Translations under genes and position numbers: made by a program
The notes under the pieces: generated by a model
Told to the model about the DNA's origin: nothing
What the model saw: the letters and a program-made list of their open reading frames with translations, nothing else
The model's database searches: none
Source of the DNA: Plazaster borealis
Lineage: Eukaryota; Echinodermata; Asteroidea; Forcipulatida; Labidiasteridae
NCBI GenBank assembly: GCA_021014325.1
Contig: CM037457.1
Span: 10,296,538 to 10,360,537, forward strand
Reading direction: 5' to 3'
Length of the DNA: 64,000 nucleotides
Part shown: positions 25,801-34,870 of the stretch, in pieces
How positions within the stretch are numbered: the stretch's first letter is position 1
How the letters are laid out: each line of letters starts with the position of its first letter

Positions 25801-28800
25801 ATCACACTTCAAATGCCTAAATGTATTAATTAACTTAATCAAGTTAGTGTATTAAGGAAGATTTACCTTGATGTACTCATCTGTAATTTCTAGTTAATGA
25901 CAATACTGTGCAACTCCAGCTTAAAGGGATTGTATACGTTTGGTAATTGGAACCCACTGTTTGTTTCAATCCTATATAGTTGAAGATATATACCATAAAA
26001 CTAACCTGTGAAAATTTCATTTCAAAAGGTGGTAGCGTTTTTGAGATAGTGCCGAAAATCTGGAGTGGTTATGTCCACGCAGGAAGAATACGCAGTGACA
26101 ATAATTGTCAAAGACCAGTGTTCTAACTTGGTGTATCCCAACATATGCATAAAATAACAAGCCTGTGAAAATTTGGGCTCAATTGGTCATTGAAGTTGCA
26201 AGAAAATGATGAAAGAAAAAACACCCTTGTTGTACAAATTTGTGTACTTTCAGATCGGAATAAAAAGGCTTCTTGCAAGAAGTCTTTTATTATTTTAGTG
26301 AGAAATTACCTCTTTCTCAAAAACTAAGTTACTTCAGAGGGAGTTGTTTCCTCACAATGTTTTATACTATCAACAGCTCTCTGTTGCTCGTTACCTTGTA
26401 AGTTTTTATGCTAATGTATATTTTGAGTAATTACCAAACGTGTACTGTGCCTTTAAGAACTCAGTGGAATGTAAACTCTGATCAAGTTTTCTTGAGCTGA
26501 ACCTGTTCAAGACAGTTCATGAACAAATGTGCCTGCCCTCCCCTAACCCACCACCCCCCATTTTTTGCCATGTTTCCAAGAATTGTTGAAAACAAATATT
26601 TCATCCATTTGAAATTAAATTAAATTGAATCAAATAAAGGTGTTGGTAGGCTTATTGTTTGACATTTGTAAAAAAATTAAATTCGAAAAGATTTGTGACT
26701 TTCTACTGCTATGTCAATTCAATTGTGATAATCACATTTGAATCCTTATTGTAGGCCTACATGTATATCACCGATAACACTAACTAAAAGTGGTTTCCCT
26801 TCATATGTAAATGCAAATGATTTCCAAGGCACTCTCTGCCACCGTGATCTTTGACTTGAATTTGTTTTTCTAGTTAACAATTGTACTCTAAAATTTGTCT
26901 TAATTTGCATTAAAAACCTGAAAATGTTTGCATCATGGGAAAGCAAGCAGTTGTTATTGACCTATGGTGGTCAGTTCATCAGGCATAACAAGTTCAATGG
27001 CAAGAGTGAGTGAAACACAAATACAGGTTGAAAGAGAATCAATACCTTGGGTGTATTAATTAATTAGTGTTTTTAATGAACATTTAGCAGGCTGTATACC
27101 TCCATAGCCAAAAAAGCTTTCACCTGTAATTAACTGTTGGTGTTACGGCTCTTAAATCCAAATGAAGTTTGGTCTTTAGATCAGGAAGGAACAGGTTTTG
27201 AAAATTAAAGATTTAGGCATAGTCTTTGAGAGACCCGGTACTGTAGATGTACAGTAGTAACATAAGAAGATCCCCTGACTGGCAGGAGCAACCGTCTTAA
27301 TCAAATAACCAGCTAGACTGCAACTATAGATATCAATATCATAAGATCCAGGACTTGTTGTCTGGATCAATTCCCAGTGCATATCATTTGATCAAACCGA
27401 TCAGACAATTAAGAAGGGTATAGCTCTCGTGTGGAATGAGACCCCTTCACTGTGAAACAATTATTATTTGGGCATGACAATGAGTTCACTTAGTCAGTTG
27501 ATGGGGATTTAATACTAGCAAACCACTGACCAAGGTCATAACATGTGAGAAATTCGTGAACAGTGGACAGCTGGTGTGTGTGGGGAGCCATCCATGCAGA
27601 AGAAGTCAGAAAAGTACGCTATCCAGACTCAATACACTCTTTTAATAGAGACACTTGGGACTTGTTGAAGCAATACACAATTAATGGTCAAACATAACTA
27701 CAGAATTTGGTGTATTATTAATAATTATTGGCATTCTCACTTGAGAAGTGACTTGACATGGTGTTTTAAAGGGAAGCTACAATTGTGGTATTTACCTGAT
27801 AACTTAAAGGAAGGGTCTTACTTTGGTAATGACCCCCCCGAAAAGAAATTGAGAAATTTTTATCCTATTGCCTACTTATTATAAAGATGGTAATAAGCAT
27901 CCTACAAAATTATTTCGTCTGAAGAGTCCACGTTCAATAGAAATCAGTAAAAGCATGTCGGCAAATTTGAATCTCCAAAGATCGTTTTTTGGTAACTTTT
28001 TGAAAGTGCGTTGGGTCTGTTTGAATGCTGCCCTCAACACAGCAAGAGATGCGGTTGGTACCCGCTAATTGTGGATGGATTTAACATTCTTGATGAAAAT
28101 GTTGTGAAAGTTTGTTGCTGTTTTCTCAACAATTAGACACTGTATTCAACTGAAACTTTCACAGGTAACTTTTATTGTATCTTTCTTGATAATTTTGCCT
28201 ACAAATCAGTGTTACAGTGACAAAAACCAAATGATGAGTATAATTATCTGAATGCCCACTTAGTGTTCGGAGTGTTTTGCGAGGTCTACTCATATGGCCG
28301 AGAAAAATAAAATGTTGTGTGAAATAACAACAGATTAAAAGTTTTAAGGAAAACCCTTTTCTTTTTTTCAAATTGTGAGAGCCTGTGAAAACTTCAATTA
28401 TATTTTGTTTCTAAGTGAAGAGTAAACAAAAAGGTTTTTTTATTGGAGTGTGTGGCTGACTTCATTTACAAATGAAGAACAAATTAATAAAACAAAAGCA
28501 AGTAATTGATGTCATTCTTTCATTCTAACATTGAGGAAAATTGAAGACATGTAGTCCAATCTTAGATAAATAAGTCATGTAATCAAAAAAACAAAAACAA
28601 AATGGCCTATATCATGAAAAATATTTCGTTCAAAAAGTTCCTCACTACAAATTTGTGGATAATTGCTAGGTTTATATTCAATCCAAATCTATATTTCTCT
28701 TTAAAAAAAAAGCGGTGATTATTCAGTCAATTTGTTCCAAGCACATGTGATGTTTGTCTTTTTAGAGTTCCATTTCAAGCAGCGTATAGTTTCCCATTAC

Positions 28801-31800
28801 CAGAAAGAAAGGTGTTACATTCTGTTTGATCTACAGTACAGTACCCTATTTATGAAATTTTAATCGGTACTAGGCACACTGGTTCACACCTCATCCATGG
28901 TCATCTGTTTTCACTGAACAGTGGTGTCGGGACAACAGGCATTCATATTTTAAACACATGTGGTATATTGCTAGTCGCAATGTGCCAAACGTCAAGTTCA
29001 TATAAATTTTGCAGTATACAGGCTTTTATCTTTATGTGTTTTGATCTCCTGTTTATATGCATCTGGTTTTTGCTGTCAGCCATTCATATTTAAAAGCTGT
29101 CAGTGGCCTGGATGAATCTTTCAGTGGGAGGGGGGAGTGTTTTCAGGCACTATATTACTTAAAACACAAACAAGTTCTGGGGCGTCTTCTGCATTTGACA
29201 TAACACAGTTGGGCTCAACTGTTTCATGTATAAAGAAAGCGTGCTGGACAGAACTGCTTTCCATCTCTAATCAACAGCAGCACATCAAAACCTGTTCCTT
29301 GGTTAGTTTTAACTGTAAGCACTTCTGAGGTTCCAGATAGCCCTGTTGACATCATACTGATATTTAACTACCCTTCAATTAGTCTATAAATATGTTAAAA
29401 GGACATAGAAATTCCACCCATATTTGTTTCCAATCAAATGGTAATTATGGTTATAGAAAATGTATGGGTGTTTAGGAGCTTTAATATGGGGCTCGTATAC
29501 TGAAATGAAGACAACAGAGAACACATGTACATATTTTCATTGCACAGTGTCCTCTTCACACTTCTGAGGCAATTCCGAGGAAATAAAACCCCATGATTTT
29601 TCTGAGGAATTTTAATCAAAACCGACCGCCACCCCATGTTTGTTTCACACTCGATACCATTTTCCTGGGAAAAATGAACACTCGGTATGCTTATCGCTTA
29701 ACCCTACTCCCAAGCAGAGGTAGCTTTTCCCCAGGAAATAGTAATTCCTGGGAAATTGCCATGGTTAGCAATTCAAGTGTCCAGTATGAAAGGGTATTAG
29801 CTTCCTTTGAGTATCCCCTACACACTTCTTCAGATCATAACAGGATGGTCATTTCAGAGTCTTAAGAGCAGTGTATTGCTTGCAGTTCAAAAGGCTCATG
29901 ACTAAAGATGAGAATGAATCAAAGATTCATGAGACAAGTGTTGATCTGATGAAACTGTTACTGGAATGACAGTGCTTTTCATCAATGCGTGATGGTGTGG
30001 CTCAGTGTAGTGGCATAATGATAGAGAGGATCGCATCATGAAGTTGCAGGGCAACAAAAAAGTTTGGATTTGTCTTGAGACTTTCCAGGAACTTTGTTTG
30101 ACATTATGTTTGTGAACTGAAGGAATAGACCCCTTGCATTGACGTCACATGTCTACGGTCTGCTCATTGTCTGCCATTTTGGGAGTCACACTGCATGTAA
30201 TGATGTGGTGCGTGTCTAACCATATAGAGAAAGGACACCGCACGCTGGCTGCGCAAAATGCGCACTGCACAGGGTAACACATGTAGAATCTGACTCCCAA
30301 AAAGGTGCTCCCAACATTTAGAGTGATAACGTCAGCTGAATTGGGTCAATAGCTAGATAGCTCAGTTGGTAGAGCGCCGGCAAGCTAATCCAGAGGTTGT
30401 AGGTTCAAATCCCGCTCTAGTCAATTTTTCTTTGTTCAACCCCAAATTATCTAATAAAAACTTGTCCAGTTAATCAGCCCGAAAGTTCACTTTTACATCT
30501 CACCGTTCCTCAACAAAAATGTTTACCTTTATCTTGGATGTTGCCATATAAGTTTTTAAGTCAAGTCTGGCAAAGCACACAGATGCCTTTAAATTTGGTG
30601 CACTTATGCAGCTAGTTCTAAAGTAATTTGGCAAAAGAATAAACCCTGAGAAAGTAGTATCAGAATTTTGTCAGCTTTAAAGAAATGATGAATGAATGCA
30701 TCAAGTAATCAGTTTGCTGTGGCAGAGGTTTTCTTTATACTTATTTTTCTCTACTTATGTTGGAAAAATCAATTAACCTTCTTTTATACTTTCCAATCTT
30801 ATTTTAAACTCTTGATGATCAATATTTAAAAAAACAAGTAATAAGCCACAAGAGAAACAGATTGGGTAAATTTTGTATATTTTTGGGTTGAGAAAAGACA
30901 AATTGACTAGAAAAAAAGAACAAAGTGTTCTCTGGGTCAATATTCACCACAATCTGGTGAAATCTCAGTCCTCAGCAAATGCAGCCAAAAAAAATGTCAT
31001 TAACACCATCTTTCCCCGCCCACTAAGAAAAGAAAACGCCTGAATTATGCAGGATATTTTGCTGCGGCAGAATAGCGTCATATGAAATTTTCATGAATGT
31101 TGACACTTACTCCACTGTACCTGACCTGTACCAATGTACTGCCCAATAGAGTTGGCTTTACCAATCGATAATCTTCTTTAGGGGATTAGTCTATAGGATC
31201 TGAAAAGATGCTTTGTAGCATTATACGCTAATCTTCTGTAATCCATGTAATCAATACTTGGGGATCTAAGCACACAAAACCCAGACCATCTCATCCAATA
31301 GAACGCCTTTACAATGTAACCATACTGTAATATCGATATTCAAAGTACTCAATACGCAGTTTACCTGTGTTTAGTGCTTGAGGGAACTGTATTCAATTTG
31401 GGGTCTATGTGTTGTTTGTGAGAATTTGAAAGCTGTTTAATAGTTGACTATGAGGGTTTTACAGAAATAATTAAGGACAGGCTATTCAGATGTTATCCCA
31501 ATGGTGAGAACCAAGGGGCTGTTTCATTGATGCCTGAATGTGATGTCTCTAACAACACATACCTTGGCTCAATGTGCATTAGGGACAGAACAAAAGCCAT
31601 GGTTGGTTTCACCATAGAGGAAAGGATCAGACTCTATGGTTTTATAACCTGTAAGACCTAATGACGATTTACAAATCACCATGAAATTATGCATTGTGCA
31701 AAGTTACTGGTAATTTCAATAAAGTTGTTAAATTAGTCAAAAACCAGACTATTATATTTTCCTTTTTGTATGGAATTTGTCATTTATTTTGCATGATGGC

Positions 31801-33838
31801 CGACAGCTAACTCCATTCTACTCTTTATTGATAGTTGAAATCCTTTAAGAGTAACAGCTACCCATTGGTCTATTTTCTATTCATTACAAGTTGGCTTTTG
31901 CCTAGGTCACTGATAGATTTCCTCTCTATTTGGAGGCACTGAGTTTACAGTGCCAGCCCAAATTGAGGAAGGTAACAATTATGTTCTTTAAAACCGTCTT
32001 CTTATTATTTATTGCTGATATATACATTATTTGAGATTACTTACAATTTTCAAGCAATTACACAATTTGTTCCCAAGGATGATATAGCACTTCAACAATA
32101 AAACTGCATGAGTATTTAATCTATTATATTTCATTTAATATAACCCAGGTATGAGAAGTACACCTCCATGGCCCAGCAATCCAAACTCGACCAAAGCAGA
32201 CGAGAGGTGAGCCAGTTAAAGCGTGCCCTGGATAGAAGTGACACTTACATCGATGAGCTAGAGATGGAACTAGAGGGCTACAAGTCCCAATATGGACACC
32301 TTACCAAGGAGTCAGGTGGATTGGGAGACAAATCAAAAGGGGCATCGTCAAGGGACTCCTCTGAAGATAGAGGGACTCGAGGTAGAACAAACAAATCAGG
32401 TGATGGAAACATACCATCAACTTCCTCTTGTGGAATCTTCAAGCCAATGGATATGAGTGAGAACAGGAATCCACTGATAGTTTTGGGCCAAGACAGACAC
32501 AGCACAATGCCAGTTTATACTAACCAGGACCCCAAAATGGGTACAGATATATTCACTGATGATACATATCGGAATTATATTAAGAACAAGAAGGCAAGCC
32601 GTGTAAGTGTAACTCGACAACCTGAGCAACGTAAGGGCAGTGCAAGTTTATCCCGAGAAGATGACAGTGATGATGCATCGGATCTGGAGGATTCATACAC
32701 TATAAATACCCCATCAACAGCTTTGGACAGATTGTCCTTAGATTCTTCCAAGAAGAGATCATTTTCTTCTCTTGATGATACTCTCTCCTCAAAGCACTCA
32801 GAGATTTCTCCATCTTGCCACCGTCATCTCAACTTTGGGAAAGATCATTTAAAAGACTTAGACTTACATATTAAGGAAGGGAATGTAGATGATGATGACC
32901 CTCTTGATCAGAATGCAACCTTTTCTGATTTGAACTTCACAATGACTTCAGAGCTCTCTGACTGTGCAAGGCTGATGAAAGACGCAGAGAGGAGAGTGAA
33001 GAGTAAGAGGCTGAACAGTCAAGATATAAATCCTGAAGATCAGTCAGGTATGAAGGCACTTCAATGCAGCAGCGATAAACCAGCTTTCAAGGATAGTGAA
33101 CTCAAGCACTTTGAAAATCTCATCTCGCACAGTGACACAACATCAAACAGAGAGCACCATGAAAAGATCCCTGTCAGCATGTCTCAGCTTAACCAAGATT
33201 CAGCAAATACACGTTTGACATGGTCAGGATTTAAACCAGGCTTTCGATCAACACCAAGGTCTGTCTCATCCAAATCCACAGAGCCAGTTCTCAACATAAG
33301 CAGTATCCCCACTCTGACCAGCACTGGATTCATCACAACCTCTCAATCAGTTAACTATACAGCGCAGTCTAGTGGTAACACTGGTACACTATCACTTCCT
33401 TGCACTGAGAGGGAACAGTTGAAAAGTTCTAACACAGCTGCAGGTTATTCTGCTACCACCAAATCAGTGCAGAAAACAAGCCTTTGTCATCCAACAATCA
33501 AATCCCAGTTGAAGCCTACTAGGCATCTGGATGCTGCTCAATTTAGGAATGGCCTAGGGACAGGGAGCAGATCAAGGTCTAATGTGGACTCAGATCGTAA
33601 TGCCTGTACCTTTGATTTCCTATGTAACAAACCTTATGTAAATGACAAAAGTGACAAAGTCAACTCTGAATGGGTGAGCCTGAGTGCAAATAATCCAAAA
33701 GAGCAAACAAGTAGTGGTGCGATCTTGAATGAAACTGATATAAAAGGTTACTTGCCTGGTACAATCAGGGGAAGTCGCAAGAGATATGTTCCTCAGGATA
33801 AGGGTAGCGATAGTCCAAGTAAATCCTTTAAGTACTGA
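10774..33838 (+). CDS. OBI1: OBI1 (RNF219), RING E3 ubiquitin ligase of the origin recognition complex
   Basis: Six coding exons: join(10774..10851, 13255..13390, 19086..19177, 20305..20724, 21688..21776, 32149..33838). They give 2505 coding bases, 834 residues plus stop, against 726 residues in human. An N-terminal C3HC4 RING uses C20, C23, C33, H37, C40, C43, C54 and C57, followed by RVPITPENPCK, a hallmark of this family. Coiled-coil stretches follow at the exon 4 end (about 215-242) and at about 273-325, where QLKRALDRSDTYIDELE aligns with the human protein. A long polar, serine-rich, probably disordered tail ends in a basic SPSK motif, as in human. Human OBI1 ubiquitylates ORC3/ORC5 to promote origin firing. 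An in-frame ATG at 10708 exists, but human alignment favours 10774. The tail is weakly conserved; the RING, coils and C-terminus carry the identification. Confidence 0.93.
11531..11900. mobile_element. TTAA MITE, family A, copy 1
   Basis: Starts TTAAAGGCATCGTACACG and runs into TTTGGTAATGACTC. It ends CCAATTACCAAACG, with the far end partly lost. The interior matches 24896-25304 over most of its length, for example TTCCTGCGTGGACATAACC. Confidence 0.75.
12027..12200 (+). repeat. GACTTG-rich tandem repeat, array 1
   Basis: Roughly 30-bp units of TGACTTGACTTGACTTG plus an A-rich spacer. It begins with mirrored GACTCGAGTC motifs. The same unit recurs in the same orientation at 12578-12752. Confidence 0.8.
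12578..12752 (+). repeat. GACTTG-rich tandem repeat, array 2
   Basis: Five or so units of GTGACTTGACTTGACTTG with AAAATT or AAAAATGA spacers, followed by GACTTGGTTACAAG, which mirrors CTTGTTGACTCGAGTC at the start of array 1. The 375 bp between the arrays is unique-looking. Confidence 0.8.
13255..13390 (+). CDS. OBI1: OBI1 coding exon 2 (rest of RING)
   Basis: The acceptor is CACTGCAG and the donor is GTAGGT. It encodes residues 27-71 plus one base of Gly72. It holds the remaining zinc ligands (HVFCSSC and CPTC) and then PITPENPCK, which is nearly invariant in OBI1 proteins. Confidence 0.95.
13640..13865 (+). repeat. Dispersed repeat, copy 2 (GGACCAGTTAGCTTGT family)
   Basis: Same order of blocks as 5640-5830 and the longest of the three copies. 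Includes a TTTTGACTGGTCCTCAG segment. Lies just after OBI1 exon 2. Confidence 0.55.
14329..14740. repeat. Composite repeat: family C fragment plus family B tail
   Basis: The first part, with CAACATAATGCTGATTTATA and AGCGAGGTGACAGCGGGTAC, is shared with 15066-15528. The second part (TTATATTATCAACAGCTGC) resembles the right half of the elements at 25921 and 62068. Confidence 0.55.
15066..15528 (-). mobile_element. TTAA-bordered repeat, family C, reverse copy
   Basis: The reverse complement matches 27804-28230 over several blocks: TACTTTGGTAATGA, AAAATTATTT, the GCGGTTGGTACCCGCT region and CTGAAACTTTCACAGG. It ends at TTAA (15525-15528). Non-coding. Confidence 0.65.
15631..15783. mobile_element. 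Palindromic element with GGCCTGACGTTTYGACCCT arms, copy 1
   Basis: AATAGTGAATGGCCTGACG on the left is mirrored by CAGGCCATTAACTATT on the right, and TTTGACCCTAGCAG by the CTGCTAGGGTCGAAA block. A CA-rich spacer fills the centre. A second copy lies at 41015-41130. Confidence 0.7.
17297..17587 (+). CDS. Candidate exon of unknown gene inside OBI1 intron 2
   Basis: I do not recognise this protein. An open frame follows AACAG at 17292-17296 and runs to a possible donor CAG|GTGTAT. Its second half reads like real protein (ITVTARSHNATNKLKEDPLF, then DESLRSIYDLSFPCYGKS). An alternative acceptor TTTACAG at about 17411 would also keep the frame, and its phase would accept OBI1 exon 2. Its phase 0 end does not join directly to the next candidate exon at 18058, so either an exon is missing or this piece is spurious. 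Confidence 0.3.
18058..18232 (+). CDS. Candidate internal exon, unknown gene nested in OBI1 intron 2
   Basis: Bounded by TTATTGCAG and the donor CAT|GTATGT, and open for 58 codons after one split base. The translation includes ILDYSTGELADIGIITAPAK and FSEGSPTSYRQHFGLRIH, with codon use typical of coding DNA. It ends in phase 0, which matches the next candidate exon. I do not recognise a family. The entry phase (needs two bases before it) does not fit OBI1 exon 2, so it is not a simple alternative end of OBI1. Confidence 0.45.
18363..18458 (+). CDS. Candidate terminal exon, unknown gene nested in OBI1 intron 2
   Basis: A 50-base polypyrimidine tract ending in ATCTCAG precedes this exon, about as strong an acceptor as any in the window. 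It then reads 31 codons to TAA: KMCAVEEGTLLVDGQSF followed by APTSIVAVSDSLNF. Phase 0 fits the exon ending at 18232. The acceptor and fluent coding frame argue for a real last exon. No poly(A) signal is obvious close by and no family is recognised. Confidence 0.45.
   Translation, partial: KMCAVEEGTLLVDGQSFAPTSIVAVSDSLNF
18459..19085 (+). other. OBI1 intron 2, right part
   Basis: Mostly an inverted-repeat element (18629-18819) that also occurs at 30127 and, in a short form, at 21861. Nothing coding is seen before the exon at 19086. Confidence 0.6.
18629..18819. mobile_element. Inverted-repeat element (TGACCCCTTGCA ends), copy 1
   Basis: Begins TTGACCCCTTGCAACAACG and ends ATTATTGGGTCAAT. An inner pair, CCATTTTGGGAGTC and GACTCCCAAAATG, forms a second inverted repeat. 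The same layout recurs at 30127-30350. Confidence 0.65.
19086..19177 (+). CDS. OBI1: OBI1 coding exon 3
   Basis: The acceptor is GTTGACAG and the donor is GTAAGA. It completes Gly72 and encodes residues 73-102. The segment LRRARFDILYQDCE aligns with the human stretch after the RING. It starts after one base and ends in phase 0. Confidence 0.9.
19826..19895 (+). repeat. LINE/SINE 3' tail fragment
   Basis: GTAGGCGCCTTGGGCATTCT is followed by GCGCATTATAAG and a (TTA)n run, the layout of 3' ends of CR1-type elements and the SINEs they mobilise. Truncated. Confidence 0.5.
19904..20138. mobile_element. Inverted-repeat element (GGGCCCAATTTCATGGCTCTG)
   Basis: The left CAATTTCATGGCTCTG is mirrored by CAGAGGCATGAAATTTGG on the right. 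Internal GCAGGGAATT and GCAGAATTC motifs alternate in both directions. It lies about 170 bp upstream of OBI1 exon 4. Confidence 0.55.
20305..20724 (+). CDS. OBI1: OBI1 coding exon 4
   Basis: The acceptor is CATCAG and the donor is GTAATG. It encodes 140 residues (103-242): a coil beginning REIKRLQDENELLK, a Ser/Thr-rich linker, and a second coil ending YDRIKQDMDKLKE, which matches the human ANEIYEKVKDDVDKLKE region. Both ends are phase 0. Confidence 0.92.
21688..21776 (+). CDS. OBI1: OBI1 coding exon 5
   Basis: The acceptor is ATCGTAG and the donor is a consensus GTAAGT. It encodes residues 243-271 plus two bases, with LLAENGRLKQ followed by RSPHK, matching RSPQK of the human protein. The two-base phase joins exactly to the exon at 32149. 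Confidence 0.92.
21861..21993. mobile_element. Short inverted-repeat element (ATAGACCCCTT ends)
   Basis: ATAGACCCCTTACAT on the left mirrors ATGCAAGGGGTCTAT on the right. A deletion-type relative of the elements at 18629 and 30127. Confidence 0.6.
24580..24830. repeat. Cluster of inverted GGTGTTAGTTCG motifs
   Basis: GTGTTAGTTCGAGGCGTCG at about 24584, its reverse form CGCGAACTAACACC at about 24637, a partial copy GGTGTTAGTTTTTGG at about 24720 and GGTGTTAGTTCGTGGCGACG at about 24798. Some are followed by AAAATT. Confidence 0.5.
24896..25304. mobile_element. TTAA MITE, family A, copy 2
   Basis: Ends with CCAAACGTGTACGATGCC followed by TTTAA, the reverse complement of the family terminus; the left end is degraded (GGCTTTGTACATGTTTGG). 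The interior is close to 11531-11900. Confidence 0.75.
25425..25672 (-). mobile_element. tRNA-Leu-derived SINE
   Basis: Read on the minus strand, the head folds like a long-variable-arm tRNA: A-box TTGCCAAGCGGATTAGAA, a fully paired anticodon stem with a CAA (Leu) anticodon, and B-box GGGTTCGAGTCCC. The body follows, with CACTTGTGTCCTTAAGCAAG and a GTGCACTTATCGTAAAGAGA stretch, both typical of deuterostome SINEs. The body excludes a plain tRNA gene. It lies in OBI1 intron 5. Confidence 0.8.
25921..26456. mobile_element. Chimeric TTAA MITE (half family A, half family B)
   Basis: TTAA borders both ends. The left 170 bp is the reverse complement of the right half of family A (includes GGTTATGTCCACGCAGGAA). 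From about 26100 it matches the family B element at 62068 (CAAAGACCAGTGTTCTAAC and onwards). Both share the ACGTTTGGTAATT terminus. Confidence 0.75.
27804..28230 (+). mobile_element. TTAA-bordered repeat, family C, forward copy
   Basis: Begins TTAAAGGAAGGGTCTTACTT. Aligns as the reverse complement of 15066-15528 across most of its length. The right border is approximate. Confidence 0.6.
30127..30350. mobile_element. Inverted-repeat element (TGACCCCTTGCA family), copy 2
   Basis: Starts AGACCCCTTGCATTGACG and ends GAATTGGGTCAAT, with inner CCATTTTGGGAGTC and GACTCCCAAAAAGG. Contains GCGCAAAATGCGC, also seen as AAAATGCGC in copy 1. Abuts the tRNA-like block directly. Confidence 0.65.
30351..30422 (+). 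repeat. tRNA-derived segment, copy 2
   Basis: GATAGCTCAGTTGGTAGAGC (A-box) and AGGTTCAAATCCCGCTC (B-box). Six of seven acceptor pairs form, but the anticodon stem does not pair. The same TCAATTTTTCTTTGTTCAA tail as at 6669 follows, which supports one shared element rather than two tRNA genes. Confidence 0.75.
32149..33838 (+). CDS. OBI1: OBI1 coding exon 6 (terminal)
   Basis: The acceptor is AACCCAG. One base completes Lys272, then 562 residues run to TGA at 33836-33838. The start (YEKYTSMAQQSKLDQ) aligns with the human coil with no gap, and QLKRALDRSDTYIDELE is the strongest match. The rest is rich in Ser, Thr, Asp and Asn, includes an acidic patch DDSDDASDLED, and looks disordered. The last 20 residues carry RKRY and SPSK. 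Confidence 0.95.
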
Positions 33839-34870
33839 ACTATTCAAAAGAGGGGAAAAAGGAGGAAAATGTTAACCAACTTCAAACCACTCTTCCAACT
33901 TTTATCATGATGAAGTGCCAATAGATGATGTTGATGCAATTATAACCAACAAAATATGCATGAGATTTTCTACCTCAGTTTTTGAAAGTGGTATTTTCCC
34001 AAGAACTATTTCTTTGTCTTTCATTAATTTATCACTCAGGGTTTCCAAAAAGACTCCAAATGAAATTGGCATGCACTATAAACACTCCAGGGTCAGAATT
34101 GACCCGGATTCTGGGTCGTAGGGGGCCTGACCCATTTCTTGGTCAGCATGATGTGGAATATGTGTCAAACTGACCCTGAACTGTATCAAATTGACGCAGA
34201 ATCCAACTCAAAATCCCATTTTGTAACCAGTTTCTGGATCAGCCTGATCTAGAAATGTATAAGGCCCCCCTGGGACCCCGGTCAGTTCTGACCGGGGAGT
34301 TTTTTAGAGTGTGAGATGCTGATGAAAGTTTTAAGTTATGTTTTAATTTCTTGTTATGCTTAAATAACTGGAATTGTTTTTACTCTATTCCAGTTGATGA
34401 TATTTTTTCCAATATTTATAAAGACTGACTCTTCCATTTTTTAAATTACAATTTTTGAGAGAAGAAACAATGCCGTTCTTGGAAGACAAACAATTATTTA
34501 GATCCTCTAGCCTTTTAAGAAGCATATTTAAGACTAAATTGTGTCTGTGTCTCACACTCACCACTACAGCCTATCAAGTTAGAGAGTGAGCATTTCACAG
34601 TAACTAATCTTTGAACAACAATTGAAATCGTGATTTTAAAAACAGATTCTAAAAATAGTTGATTTCTCAACCCTGCAATAAGAGCATGTGCAAATTTGTT
34701 ACTCACGTTTTAATTTATGTTTTTCCTTCATATGGAATTACAGTTTACTATTTGTTTTTGAAGCAAAGTATTTGCTCTTGGTTTATACCTGTTTTTGTAA
34801 AAAAAAATGTTCTGTGGTTTTAGTTGTTGAACTTTTAGTAGTTAAATAAAACATTTGTAAGCATAATGGA
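33839..34870 (+). other. OBI1: Probable OBI1 3' UTR with poly(A) signal
   Basis: An AATAAA hexamer lies at 34845-34850, about 1 kb after the stop codon, with no better candidate closer. The UTR would contain the palindromic repeat at 34073-34313. The cleavage site is inferred. Confidence 0.45.
34073..34313. mobile_element. Palindromic element in the OBI1 3' UTR
   Basis: GGGTCAGAATTGACCCGG on the left corresponds to CCGGTCAGTTCTGACCGGGG on the right, itself a hairpin. Both ends are followed outwards by an AAACACTCC or AAAAAACTCC stretch. About 240 bp, non-coding, inside the predicted OBI1 3' UTR. Confidence 0.65.

Larger units (their letters stand above)
21777..32148 (+). other. OBI1 intron 5 (10.4 kb), repeat-rich
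   Basis: Joins RSPHK to YEKYTS with matching phase. It holds a short inverted-repeat element (21861-21993), inverted GTGTTAG motifs (24580-24830), two TTAA-type elements (24896-25304 and 25921-26456), a tRNA-Leu-derived SINE (25425-25672), a repeat copy at 27804-28230, an inverted-repeat element at 30127-30350 and a tRNA-like segment at 30351-30422. Between 22205 and 24500 and between 28300 and 30100 I see no gene, although a 156-codon open frame lies on the minus strand at 22889-23359. Confidence 0.75.

Noticed and set aside
31906..31971. Exon-like segment in OBI1 intron 5, between CTAG and GTAACA, reading DRFPLYLEALSLQCQPKLRK in one frame
   Set aside because: Entry and exit phases cannot both fit: the frame compatible with exons 5 and 6 has a stop. 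Direct joining of 21776 to 32149 aligns with human OBI1 without a gap.
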